A stretch of DNA of 64,000 nt from Acidobacteriota bacterium (GTDB lineage Bacteria; Acidobacteriota; Thermoanaerobaculia; Multivoradales; J023): NCBI GenBank assembly GCA_029263395.1, contig JAJCXO010000176.1:1-64000 (forward strand). Reading direction: 5' to 3'. Within the stretch, counting starts at the first letter, position 1, and every line of letters begins with the position of its first letter. The notes beneath the pieces were generated by a model. The model did no database searches, had not been told where the DNA came from, and saw only the letters and a program-made list of their open reading frames with translations. Below are positions 10,801 to 18,467 of this stretch, in pieces. Made by a program: the position numbers and the translations under genes.

Positions 10801-11235
10801 GAAGATGATGCGGGTGGGACTGGGCCTTGGTACGACCGCGCCAACGTGGGGATCTACGACCCTGTTGCTGGCAGTCGCACCTTGGTCGAGCCCAGTAGTG
10901 GTCGGGACTACAACGCCTCCGGTGCCAATGGCAATTGTGGTACCAACGGGCAGCGTGGTTGGGCCGGTACGATGCAGTCTTGGGCCTCGACGACCTTTAA
11001 TGCTGCTGCGCTCGGTTCGCCGACGATCGCTGGCGATCCGGTCCAGTTAGACATCCGATATGGCACCGATGGTGGTTTACATCTGGATGGTTTCTGGTAC
11101 GACGAGGTCACTGTGACCAATGCTGACCATCAAGTGGACGACACCCAGTCCGACACGTGTGGCCCTCCGAGTGCCATCTTCTTCGATGGCTTCGAGTCCG
11201 GTGACGCGAGTTCGTGGTCGAGCGTGACCCCTTGA
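7867..11235 (+). CDS. Large secreted HExxH metallopeptidase with fibronectin III domain
   Basis: 1122 residues. An N-terminal membrane or signal segment lies at about 9-30. An FTP-like pro-region follows to about 290. The zinc motif HEWGH is at 471-475, with Glu491 and Asp495 in GEGIADIYASL giving the gluzincin third ligand. A fibronectin type III domain occupies about 682-768, then a further beta-rich region to the end. The C-terminus IFFDGFESGDASSW resembles that of the M36 enzyme at 1181. The zinc-site layout fits a fungalysin/thermolysin relative, though the pro-region and spacing differ from classical M36. A GAGGAGG ribosome site supports the start. It sits between two sulfatase-like TPR genes, which suggests a shared role in handling extracellular protein. 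Confidence 0.85.
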   Translation: MHQASPSRRFEIVVIALALVAALPLIALVEPEVTELRAKSFSHPDLYIGNIYQPAPEVDSNRSAQDLADLGVAPSAAYMDIRGGRWGTLMPALPLLPGDGFGNELSWDGLNKAAPTGRAELRTLAWDAFVAWVAQHQSQLGVDIAELQNPGVVTVTRDGDMVQIHAPRRIDGVPVRDTYLNAVISHGNLSLMGFRNWGDITISPVPSINTEAAIAAVNVHLGDLAQLATWSKNSLAIIPMAKGTDLAQIAVGTGYDYRLVWELRPAFEGDPVGEWEALVDAHTGEVLALQDKANYASTREIEGGVYPVSNDGVPPDGVEVVYPMPFADLTNAGNTFFSDSGGNLLACVDGEISTTLTGRYLRMIDTCGAVSESTAGDVLSLGTSGGIDCTTPPGGSPGNTHATRSGFYEINRSIEWGRSHLPDNIWLQDQLPATMNINSNCNASGGPGGVNFFTSGGGCSNTGEIAGVFVHEWGHGMDGADATPGISSPGEGIADIYASLRLNTSCIGRNFRPGSPCGGYGDPCTECTGVRDIDFAKRSSGNPHDIAFIDTCGPGNTNGPCGGSVHCEGAVYGEAVWDLWHRDLTVAPYNMDTDTAREVATRLTFIGSGAVGNWFNCNAGSGTGDGCNADGGYLNYLAADDDDGNLANGTPHMTAINAAFARHGIACPTPAVLDGGCATTPTTAPVVTATARDRGAELTWGAVAGATSYRIFRGEGVHSCDFGKVWVAEITGTSYVDSGLRNGQEYYYSVFAMGPGDTCYGPSSSCTAVTPVVGSNIGLDALASGMVTIVTGDGDIFLDNCEEALVAVSVSNLGNGTQTNVRIADVRAPDHPDVVFTSAFPVTVSASLAACDLAAGEISFQADGLALGDSVSFEVDFTSDQLSPAVKTLILPLTIAGTEGDLMNFATRTYSFEADAEDWAIEQGTFARTSTGAGSGGNGSDFYTASSGFLAGQCDHIRSPVMVLNSDSTMSMWTNFNIEDDAGGTGPWYDRANVGIYDPVAGSRTLVEPSSGRDYNASGANGNCGTNGQRGWAGTMQSWASTTFNAAALGSPTIAGDPVQLDIRYGTDGGLHLDGFWYDEVTVTNADHQVDDTQSDTCGPPSAIFFDGFESGDASSWSSVTP

Positions 11236-11269
11236 TCCGTTGCCGTTCAGTGTAACGAGCCTTGTTAGA

Positions 11270-11326
11270 TCGGCGCCCTCTGGGCGCCGACGAGTTTGTT
11301 GGATCGGCGCCCAAAGGGCGCCGATC
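11270..11326 (+). terminator. Two tandem near-identical hairpins
   Basis: TCGGCGCCC (11270-11278) pairs with GGGCGCCGA (11282-11290). GATCGGCGCCC (11302-11312) pairs perfectly with GGGCGCCGATC (11316-11326) around an AAA loop. Both are preceded by GTTRGATCGG, so the pair looks like a duplication. They end about 8 bases before the ribosome site of the next gene, and may act as terminator or as leader structure. Confidence 0.65.
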
Positions 11327-11343
11327 GTGTTTCAGGAGCTGTC

Positions 11344-13458
11344 ATGAAGTGGTATCGGAGAACGGGAACGATCCAATGGAAGGTGTTCCTTACCGCAGCC
11401 GTCACAGTTTGTTTGCCGGTGGCGGTCAAGGCCTTGCCTGCGGCTCAGAGCCCGGGACAACCACCGAGCCCGTCGACCAATGTGCTGCTGATTACGGTCG
11501 ATACCTTACGTCCTGATGCGCTCGGTTGGGTTGCGGGTGAACCTTCTACCCCGGTCATAGACCGGTTGGCTGCCGAAGGATTCAGGTTTCCTGCCGCGGT
11601 CTCGCCGGCACCGGTGACGCAGCCGTCCCACGCCTCGATCCTCACCGGTTGGATACCTCGGCGCCATGGCGTGCGGGACAATGGCCAAGTCTTGGGTAGT
11701 AGCCCAGCAACTCTGGGCGAGCATCTACGCCAGCATGGTTACCGGACCGCGGCGTTCGTCAGCGGTTATCCGCTGGTGGCTGAATTTGGGCTCGATCGTG
11801 GCTTTGACCACTACGACGATCGCCTCGACTCGGGAAGCGGCGGCCGTCTGGAACGCACAGCCGGTGAGACTACGGATGCGGCCCTAGCCTGGTTGGCGTC
11901 GGCGCCGACTCCGACCCCAGCTCCATGGTTTCTTTGGGTTCACTACTACGACCCGCACGATCCCTATGTACCCCCCAAGCCTTTCGGCGGTTCCGATCTG
12001 CGAGCGGCCTATGAGGGAGAGGTTGCCTACGTCGATCAAGAGATCGGGCGATTGCGGGACCAACTCAGGTCGACGGTTCCGGTGCTGACCGTGCTCACCG
12101 CCGACCATGGCGAGAGTCTGGGGGAACACGGCGAGCAGACCCACGGTTTCTTCATTTACGACAGTACCCAGGTGGTGCCGCTGGTGTTTCATTATCCGGG
12201 TCACCTCGAGCCCGCCGAATCGGCTGCCGGCGCCCGCTTGGTAGACGTGGCACCGACCATTTTGGATCTGCTCAGGCTGCCACCCTTGCCAGGTGAGCTC
12301 GACGGGGTGAGCTTGGGGCCTCTCTTGGCTGGAGAGACACAGACCGTTCCTGGCGCCTATCTAGAAACCCGCAGGCCCTGGTTGTCGTACGGTTGGGCCC
12401 CGCTGCGAGCGATCCGGGAGGGCGGCTGGAAGTTGATCGCGGCTCCTACGCCAGAGCTCTACGATTTAGCTAACGATCCAAGTGAGTCGGTGAACCTTGT
12501 CCAGCGCGAACGCCGTCGTGCCCGTGAACTACAGGCGACGTTTCGTCGAGCTGAAGCGCGACCGGCTGTTCATGCCCACTCGCTAGCCGATCCCGATGCG
12601 ATGACACGGCTCGCGGCCCTTGGCTACACTGGAGCGGGGGCAGAACCAGGAGAGCCTCCGCCCGGTCTGGCTGATCCTAAAGACCGCGTCGAACAATGGA
12701 ATCTCTTGTCCGAAGCCATGCTCCTCGTCGAGCAGGAGCAACACGCGGCTGCGGTTATAGTCTTCGATAAAGTGCTGGAACAGGAGCCTGAAAACCCCTT
12801 CGCGCTGTCCCGCTCAGGTGCGGCGCTGAACGCTGCGGGGCAGCCTAAGGATGCTGTGGTGCGCTTGCTGCGAGCGGTTGAGTTTACTCCCGGTGATCCC
12901 GAGACGCGCAGTGTTTTGGCCGGCGCTCTATCGCGCCTCGGTCGAAATGCCGAGGCGACCGAGCACTGGCTGGAACTTGTACGATTGCGCCCCCGCAAAG
13001 TCTCTGCGTGGGTCAACCTGGCTACCAGTCTAGGTCGGGGTGGCAAGTCGGATGAGGCACTTCGAGCGCTCGAGCATGCGGCGGACCTGGCTCCCGATCG
13101 AACTGATCTGCGTGTCCGCCTGGCGTTTCTCCAGCATGCTGCTGGTCGTCCAGCCGATGCCGTTCGCCATTTTGAACTCGCCGCCGAGAGTACCGGACCG
13201 GATGCCTTCCCGCACCCTAGTGCTTTAGGGCTCGTGCTCCTGCAACTCGGTCGGGGCGACGCAGCAGCCGCTTGGCTGGCTCGCAGCCGCCCGGATGAGG
13301 GCGAGTATGCGGAGGCGCGTTATCAGCTCGCACGGTTGCAAGTGCAGGCAGGAGATCTCGAGTCTGCCCGAAAAAACCTCGGAAGAGCGCTGAACGTCGC
13401 GCCCGAGCTACGGTCTCGGGCCGAAGCCGATCCCGAGCTCGAACACGTCGTAGATTGA
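11344..13458 (+). CDS. Sulfatase-like alkaline-phosphatase-superfamily protein with TPR repeats, second paralog
   Basis: 704 residues with a signal peptide (about 1-36), the metal motif LITVDTLRPDA, and the nucleophile segment TQPSHASILTG in which Thr92 replaces the formylglycine Cys and His96 the Arg. ADHGESLGEHGE gives the second metal motif. TPR repeats fill about 470-700. The design and many motifs match the gene at 5538, so this is a paralog and a likely phosphodiesterase or phosphotransferase rather than a sulfatase. The start is set by AGGAG 5 bases upstream of the ATG at 11344; the frame is open back to 11296, but that stretch overlaps the hairpin. Its end lies 4 bases from the convergent gene at 13463. 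Confidence 0.85.
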   Translation: MKWYRRTGTIQWKVFLTAAVTVCLPVAVKALPAAQSPGQPPSPSTNVLLITVDTLRPDALGWVAGEPSTPVIDRLAAEGFRFPAAVSPAPVTQPSHASILTGWIPRRHGVRDNGQVLGSSPATLGEHLRQHGYRTAAFVSGYPLVAEFGLDRGFDHYDDRLDSGSGGRLERTAGETTDAALAWLASAPTPTPAPWFLWVHYYDPHDPYVPPKPFGGSDLRAAYEGEVAYVDQEIGRLRDQLRSTVPVLTVLTADHGESLGEHGEQTHGFFIYDSTQVVPLVFHYPGHLEPAESAAGARLVDVAPTILDLLRLPPLPGELDGVSLGPLLAGETQTVPGAYLETRRPWLSYGWAPLRAIREGGWKLIAAPTPELYDLANDPSESVNLVQRERRRARELQATFRRAEARPAVHAHSLADPDAMTRLAALGYTGAGAEPGEPPPGLADPKDRVEQWNLLSEAMLLVEQEQHAAAVIVFDKVLEQEPENPFALSRSGAALNAAGQPKDAVVRLLRAVEFTPGDPETRSVLAGALSRLGRNAEATEHWLELVRLRPRKVSAWVNLATSLGRGGKSDEALRALEHAADLAPDRTDLRVRLAFLQHAAGRPADAVRHFELAAESTGPDAFPHPSALGLVLLQLGRGDAAAAWLARSRPDEGEYAEARYQLARLQVQAGDLESARKNLGRALNVAPELRSRAEADPELEHVVD

Positions 13459-13462
13459 GTTG

Positions 13463-14602
13463 TCAGAGGCTGAGATTCTTCTCGATCGATGACAGCTGGT
13501 GGCGGGCCATACCGAGGTTGCCCTTGTCTCGGGAGATAGCCAAGTAGAGGAAAAGATTGCCCTCCTTGGCCAGCGGCCGGATCAGATGATACTGATCACT
13601 CAAGGTAATGAGGATGTCTTCGATAGCACCTTCAAGACCAAGCGATCTCATGACCTTCATCTTGGCGCGCATAACCTCGGTGTTGCCCGACGCTGCGATA
13701 TCGACATCGAAGGCACTGCCTTGGGTACCGAGGGTCATACCGCTTTCGAAGTCGACCAACGCGACTACCAAGGCTCCATCGATACTCATTGCGCTACTCA
13801 GTGATTCATTGACGTTTCCCATGTCTTTCTCCTTTAGTTTTTCTGGGGGGGGCTGCAACATGAAGTCTGCTTCGTCGGGATCCGGCCAGAGCTCGTCGAT
13901 CACGTTGATTGCGGCGGATGACACCGCTTTCTTCTGGGCCGTCGGGAGACCGAGCAGCAAGTCGTCGAGGAACGACTCGACTCGGTGTCGGCATTTTGGA
14001 TGGATCTCACGCAGCTCGAGGCCAGTGGCCTGCCAGCGGAAGATCTCGAGTGCTGCCGTATCGCCCACTCGATCACCAGCAACCGCGTCGATCAGAACTC
14101 CTTGGTCGAAGACAAGTTCCCCACGCAGGTCACCGTTGGCCATCGTGAGGATCCCGGACCGCTGTTCTCGAGCTAACAGGCGACTGAAGCCTGCAGGGCT
14201 GAGCAGGCCGACTTCCACCCTGGGATGGGTCGCAAGCTCCTCGATACGGTTGAGCATTTCGGTGACGTCCACTGGCTTTTCGATAATCTCTAGAGCGCCG
14301 AGGGTACGAACGATTTCTTCGGACTCCGGAGTCGAAAAAGCGGTGGCTACGATGATGGGTGCGCGGAACCGTCGTGTGCTGAGCTCGGCCAGCAGGTGAA
14401 AGCCATCCATTACCGGCATGCTGAGGTCGGTCAGCAGCAGGTCCACGGTTGACGCGTCGACATGGTCTAGCGCCTGTTGACCGTTGGCTGCTGTCAGGCA
14501 GACGATGCCTGGAAATCGGTCTCTGATCGCGTCTCTAACACTACTGACGAAGAGTGACTCATCATCCACGATAAGGACAGTTTTGGTGCTCCAGTCGGTC
14601 AT
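13463..14602 (-). CDS. Response regulator: REC, DUF4388 and roadblock/LC7 domains fused
   Basis: 379 residues. REC domain 1-120 has acidic residues 13-14, phospho-acceptor Asp59 in LLLTDLSMP and the conserved Lys in EKPVD. Residues about 125-225 match DUF4388 (SGILTMANGDLRGELVFDQG). Residues about 260-379 form a roadblock/LC7 domain of the type that regulates small GTPases such as MglA. The protein therefore probably links phosphorelay input to GTPase or polarity control. An AAAGGAG box and ATG lie exactly at the start of the roadblock part (start codon 13820-13822), so a separate 119-residue roadblock protein may also be made. It lies beside the kinase and NtrC genes on the same strand but is separated from them by 325 bases. 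Confidence 0.85.
   Translation of the reverse strand: MTDWSTKTVLIVDDESLFVSSVRDAIRDRFPGIVCLTAANGQQALDHVDASTVDLLLTDLSMPVMDGFHLLAELSTRRFRAPIIVATAFSTPESEEIVRTLGALEIIEKPVDVTEMLNRIEELATHPRVEVGLLSPAGFSRLLAREQRSGILTMANGDLRGELVFDQGVLIDAVAGDRVGDTAALEIFRWQATGLELREIHPKCRHRVESFLDDLLLGLPTAQKKAVSSAAINVIDELWPDPDEADFMLQPPPEKLKEKDMGNVNESLSSAMSIDGALVVALVDFESGMTLGTQGSAFDVDIAASGNTEVMRAKMKVMRSLGLEGAIEDILITLSDQYHLIRPLAKEGNLFLYLAISRDKGNLGMARHQLSSIEKNLSL
13823..13837 (-). promoter_or_regulatory. Internal ribosome binding site before the roadblock domain
   Basis: Read on the minus strand this is CTAAAGGAG, then six bases, then ATG (13822-13820), in frame within the REC-DUF4388-roadblock gene. It is a better ribosome site than most starts in this window. 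It would give a free roadblock protein (13463-13822) from the same mRNA. Confidence 0.6.
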
Positions 14603-14873
14603 GCCTAGCTATAGAGCGAAGATCGTGCCAGGTGATGAACCGCAAGAAAAAATTGTAGGCGATCGATTCAAACAACGTTTTCGGACGGATCTAGTTTGTC
14701 CCCACCGAATAGAGAGTGGGTCGGTAACTGCTTTATTAAGAGCTACTTGAGAGCGGCATGCCGTGGTATGAGAGTGGCTCTGGGGGACGTCAGCGTGCAG
14801 GTTCCGCCATCCCGCTGGGCTGTTCGAGCTTGCTGGCCCAAGGGTGAGACACTGGGAGGCAACACTCGAAGAG

Positions 14874-14909
14874 AGCGCTCAAATTGAGCGCTGCGCTCAA
14901 ATTGAGCGC
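14874..14909. terminator. Tandem palindromes after the kinase/regulator operon
   Basis: AGCGCTCAA, A, TTGAGCGCT (14874-14892) is a perfect palindrome and is followed directly by GCGCTCAA, A, TTGAGCGC (14893-14909). They lie 18 bases beyond the stop of the leftward NtrC-type gene. This is likely a terminator; a repeated operator is the alternative. The rest of 14603-14927 shows no gene. Confidence 0.55.
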
Positions 14910-14927
14910 TCTAAATAGCGCTGGCGA

Positions 14928-16322
14928 TCAGGCGGTCGGTTGGTGATCCGCCGACTGATGATGTGTGGCCTGGCCAATCCGGGTGCCGTCTTCGGACCGA
15001 TATTGCGTCAGCTTTCGACGTAGGGTGGCGACGCCGATACCGAGGCGTCGAGCAGCCTCGATCTGCGTGTCGCAGACCGTGATGGCATGCAGCAAGTGCT
15101 GCCTTTCGAGTTCTGCAAGCGTCAGAATCTCAGTCTTTACCAATGGTGCACAGGGGTGATCGGTCGAAATAGACTCGTCTCGAACCAGCAGCTCCGCCGG
15201 GCGAAGGTCCCCCTCTTCCTGCAAAATCAGCGCACGTTCGAGGACGTTTCTGAGTTCTCTGATGTTGCCTGGCCAAGAGTACTTGGCGAGCGTTTCTAGC
15301 TGTCCCGGAGCCAAGGATCGATCGCCGGAACCCTCCATATTATCTAGCAGTGACTCGACCAAGGGGTTCAAGTCACCGATTCGATCGCGTAGTGGCGGGA
15401 CTTCGATGCGCAAGACGTTCAAGCGGAAAAATAAATCACGCCGAAAGGATCCTTCTAGAGTGGCTTGCTCAGGATCGATGTTGGTTGCGGCAATCACCCG
15501 CACGTCTACTTCCGTGGCCTCGGAGCCACCGACGCGTCGCACCTTGCGATCATCCAGTACGCCCAAGAGTTTGGCCTGCAGTTCGAGCGGCAGCTCACCG
15601 ATCTCGTCCAAGAAGATTGTGCCGCCGTCCGCGAGCTCGAACAGACCTCGTCGATCTTCGTCAGCTCCGGTGTACGAGCCTTTGACGGCGCCGAACAGCT
15701 CGGCTTCGATCAAGGTCGCTGGCAAGGCAGCGCAGTTGACCGCGACAAAAGCGGAGTCGGGTCGGCCGTGGTAGTGAATGGCTCGGGCGATGTGGCTCTT
15801 CCCTGTCCCTGTCTCGCCGGTCAAAAGGACGGGCGAACTGCTTCGACTGGCTCGCTCGACCAAGGCTCGCACCGCTTCGAAGTCCGCACCGCCTATCAAT
15901 TCCACCTGCCGTTGCTCGCTGGATCGTCGGCGCTGCTCGAGATCCTCTACCCGCTCTAAATCGAGCATTCTGAAGCAGCGGTGAACCGCAAGCTGTAACT
16001 GACTGATGTCAATCGGCTTCATGAGGTAGTCCGCGATGCCTTGTCGGAGGGCGTCTATAGCATTGTCGAGATCTGGGTTGGCCGTCACCAACAAGACTTT
16101 CGGGTACCAGCCTTGGTCGTGCAGTTCCTCAAGCAGCGTTAGACCTTCGCCGTCCGGCAGGTGGTTGTCGAGCACCATGATGTCGATCCCGGGGGCCGCC
16201 CGGCGTGCCTCCGCCAAGGAACCAGCTTGTATGGCGTCGATCCCGTCGAGTCGCAGAAGATCAACGATCGAGCGGGTGAATAGGCGATCGTCGTCGACGA
16301 CAAGGACACGATGAGAAGACAT
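14928..16322 (-). CDS. NtrC-type sigma54-dependent response regulator
   Basis: 464 residues. REC domain with acidic pair 10-12 and Asp52 in IMVLDNHLPDGE. An AAA+ domain has Walker A GETGTGKS near 167-175, a Walker B region GGTIFLDEIGELP, and arginine-rich sensor segments. A Fis-type helix-turn-helix ends the protein (AARRLGIGVATLRRKL). The sigma54 contact loop reads GSYTGA instead of the usual GAFTGA. The family uses ATP to open sigma54 promoters after phosphorylation. It starts 12 bases after the stop of the kinase gene at 16335, so the two form a two-component operon. No sigma54-type site was found in front of the operon, so its targets are probably elsewhere. Confidence 0.9.
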   Translation of the reverse strand: MSSHRVLVVDDDRLFTRSIVDLLRLDGIDAIQAGSLAEARRAAPGIDIMVLDNHLPDGEGLTLLEELHDQGWYPKVLLVTANPDLDNAIDALRQGIADYLMKPIDISQLQLAVHRCFRMLDLERVEDLEQRRRSSEQRQVELIGGADFEAVRALVERASRSSSPVLLTGETGTGKSHIARAIHYHGRPDSAFVAVNCAALPATLIEAELFGAVKGSYTGADEDRRGLFELADGGTIFLDEIGELPLELQAKLLGVLDDRKVRRVGGSEATEVDVRVIAATNIDPEQATLEGSFRRDLFFRLNVLRIEVPPLRDRIGDLNPLVESLLDNMEGSGDRSLAPGQLETLAKYSWPGNIRELRNVLERALILQEEGDLRPAELLVRDESISTDHPCAPLVKTEILTLAELERQHLLHAITVCDTQIEAARRLGIGVATLRRKLTQYRSEDGTRIGQATHHQSADHQPTA

Positions 16323-16334
16323 ATAGAGTCTCGA

Positions 16335-17915
16335 TCAGCGCCCGGCGATTTCTAGAAGGACGGTCGCACGGCAGCCTTGATTGGGTGCCCCGGACAGCTC
16401 CAAACTGCCGTTCATGCGAGAAATCAGCTTTTGGCTGATACTCAATCCCAGCCCGTTGCCGTCTTTCTTGGTGGTGTAGAAAGGTTGCAACAGACGCCCC
16501 ATGTCGCCAGCCTCGAGACCGATGCCATTGTCGACTACTTCGATCAGCCCACGCAGACTGTGGTAAGCGCTGACTCGAAGTTTTATGTTCGGCCGGTCGC
16601 GACCGCGAACCGCATCGACCGAATTGCTGACTAGATTGAGTAGTACCTGGTGCAGAGCCCGGGGATCAGCGGAGAGGAAGAGAGTCTCAGCAGGAGTATC
16701 GATTTCCAGGTTGATCCCTTGCTGCCTCAGAGAGGGGCCTACCAACTGAGAGAATCGCTGCAAGAATCGGTTGGCATCCATCGACTCGACACTGGGGCGT
16801 TCGAACGCTGTAAAGCTGCGCAATGATCTCAGTAGATATTCGACACGCCCAATTTCCAACAAAACACTGTCGAGGTAGTCTTTTACCTTGTCGGAATCGA
16901 AGCGGTCGATCCCGCTTCGCAGCACGCTCAGCGCAGCCTTGATCGAGTTGATTGGATTGCCGAGTTCGTGTCGGATGCCGGAAAACACGTAACCCAAGCT
17001 TTCGGACATGTTGAGCGCCTCGGTCACCGATTCCAGGCGGCGCTGTTCAGTGACATCCGAGCAACGAGCAATATAAGCGGCGACCTCTCCGTTCTCGCGG
17101 ATAGAGGTGATCGTGAGCTCCAGGAGTTTGGGCATACCCGACACGTTGGAATGCTCGAAGGTCAACTCTGCCGTCCCTTTGGCTTCGAGTGAAGCCGCCA
17201 GCTGTTTCCATTGTTCGCGGCGGCGAGGCCGGATGGGCAGTCGCCAGACGGGTTGGTCTCGAGCCTCCGCCGAGGTCACTCCCGCCAACTCCACAAACGC
17301 TGGGTTGACGAGCTGTACCCGAAGGTGTTTGTCATACACCACCACGGCAACTTCGCTGCCTTCTATCGCAACTTCCAGCCACTTTCTAACGGTTTCGTTT
17401 TGACGCTGGCCGGTCACATCCCGAAACACTGTAAGAAAGTGACTGATCCGGCCTCTGAGGTCGGTCAGAGGCACCACACTCCAGCTCATACAAAATGGCG
17501 TGCCGTCTTTGCGGTAGTGGGTGGATTCGCCTTGGAACGGATTGCCAGTCTTCAGGGCGCGCAAGGTCTGATCCATGACTTGGAGGTCGGTGAGCGGCCC
17601 GCGCAAAAATGCTGGCGTTTTGCCGATAACCTCCGAGTGCTCGTAGCCGGTGATCTGCGTGAAGGCGGGATTGACGTAGATGATCCGTCCCCCATTCGAA
17701 AGATCGGCGTCTGTGATGGAGTAACCATCAAGGGACGCTTCGACCGCCGAGCCCAACAGCCAAAGGGCAACCTCTTGCGTTGAGCCGGCGTCCGGCTGAG
17801 CTGTGGATACCTTCTTGAGGGAGTTCTTACCCGAACTGAAAGGGTCGTCTCCGGGCCAGTTCGAATTCACGCGATCTCCGTCGCCATGGGTCCGTCGGTT
17901 GCTGGATCGTTGCAT
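16335..17915 (-). CDS. PAS-domain sensor histidine kinase
   Basis: 526 residues, no membrane helix, so probably cytoplasmic. PAS1 is at about 55-170 (DGYSITDADLSNGGRIIYVN, close to LOV-like PAS, but the LOV cysteine motif NCRFLQ is replaced by TPAFLRG, so no flavin photochemistry is expected). PAS2 is at about 178-292. The H-box is IRHELGNPINS with His316. The HATPase domain shows VVDNGIGLEAGD and GNGLGLSIS. It phosphorylates the downstream NtrC-type regulator, judged by the 12-base spacing. The signal sensed is unknown. Confidence 0.9.
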   Translation of the reverse strand: MQRSSNRRTHGDGDRVNSNWPGDDPFSSGKNSLKKVSTAQPDAGSTQEVALWLLGSAVEASLDGYSITDADLSNGGRIIYVNPAFTQITGYEHSEVIGKTPAFLRGPLTDLQVMDQTLRALKTGNPFQGESTHYRKDGTPFCMSWSVVPLTDLRGRISHFLTVFRDVTGQRQNETVRKWLEVAIEGSEVAVVVYDKHLRVQLVNPAFVELAGVTSAEARDQPVWRLPIRPRRREQWKQLAASLEAKGTAELTFEHSNVSGMPKLLELTITSIRENGEVAAYIARCSDVTEQRRLESVTEALNMSESLGYVFSGIRHELGNPINSIKAALSVLRSGIDRFDSDKVKDYLDSVLLEIGRVEYLLRSLRSFTAFERPSVESMDANRFLQRFSQLVGPSLRQQGINLEIDTPAETLFLSADPRALHQVLLNLVSNSVDAVRGRDRPNIKLRVSAYHSLRGLIEVVDNGIGLEAGDMGRLLQPFYTTKKDGNGLGLSISQKLISRMNGSLELSGAPNQGCRATVLLEIAGR

Positions 17916-18069
17916 GGATGATGAACTCAGGGCCGAGGGTTTACCTTCGTCAGGAGTGAAGACTCACTGACTGAACAGACGAGCTGCAGGTGTGCTCCGC
18001 GTGCTGCCGAACCCAGTTTTACAGTAGATCTCATTCCCTTGTCAGGCTTCGCGTGCCAGGTCGCAGAGT

Positions 18070-18149
18070 ATTGAGACTCTGCTTGGACAGTACACCCGTC
18101 TTGAGGATTCAGTCCAGCATTAAAGTGAAAAAAATAAAAGAGTCTCAAT
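18070..18149. promoter_or_regulatory. Inverted pair with A/T tract upstream of the kinase operon
   Basis: ATTGAGACTC (18070-18079) and GAGTCTCAAT (18140-18149) are exact complements 60 bases apart, with an AAAAAAATAAAA tract beside the second arm. They lie in the 550-base gap 17916-18467 between the kinase and tesA. The spacing suits paired operator sites better than a terminator. I see no gene in this gap. Confidence 0.35.
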
Positions 18150-18467
18150 TGCGTCTCGAAACTTTGGTGAGGCTGGTGCGGTTCTCGTCAGCGTTGTAGA
18201 GTTGACGACAGCGTGGAGGATTACGGTCAACTATCAGTGTAAGTCTCTTTTTTGTAGATTTTATGGGCGAACAATCGATCTGGTTTTTGGCTCCCAGAGG
18301 GGGTGGGGACGTCTCGCTTTCGATCGAATTCTTGGCGTTGGCAGAGTTGGCAGGAAAGCTGTGATGTGAGCTGTCATGAAGTCGGAAAGCAGTCATTTTC
18401 TGTTAAAGAGTGGCTCATTTTCGTAATGTCACTCGTAACAAAGCCGAGGTTGGCTGCGCTCGGTTGG

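Noticed and set aside
16335-17915. LOV photosensor in the kinase
   Set aside because: PAS1 resembles LOV domains, but the photoactive Cys motif is replaced by TPAFLRG.
17916-18467. Sigma54 promoter before the kinase operon
   Set aside because: GTGCCA occurs near 18052 but the GC element is not at the required spacing.
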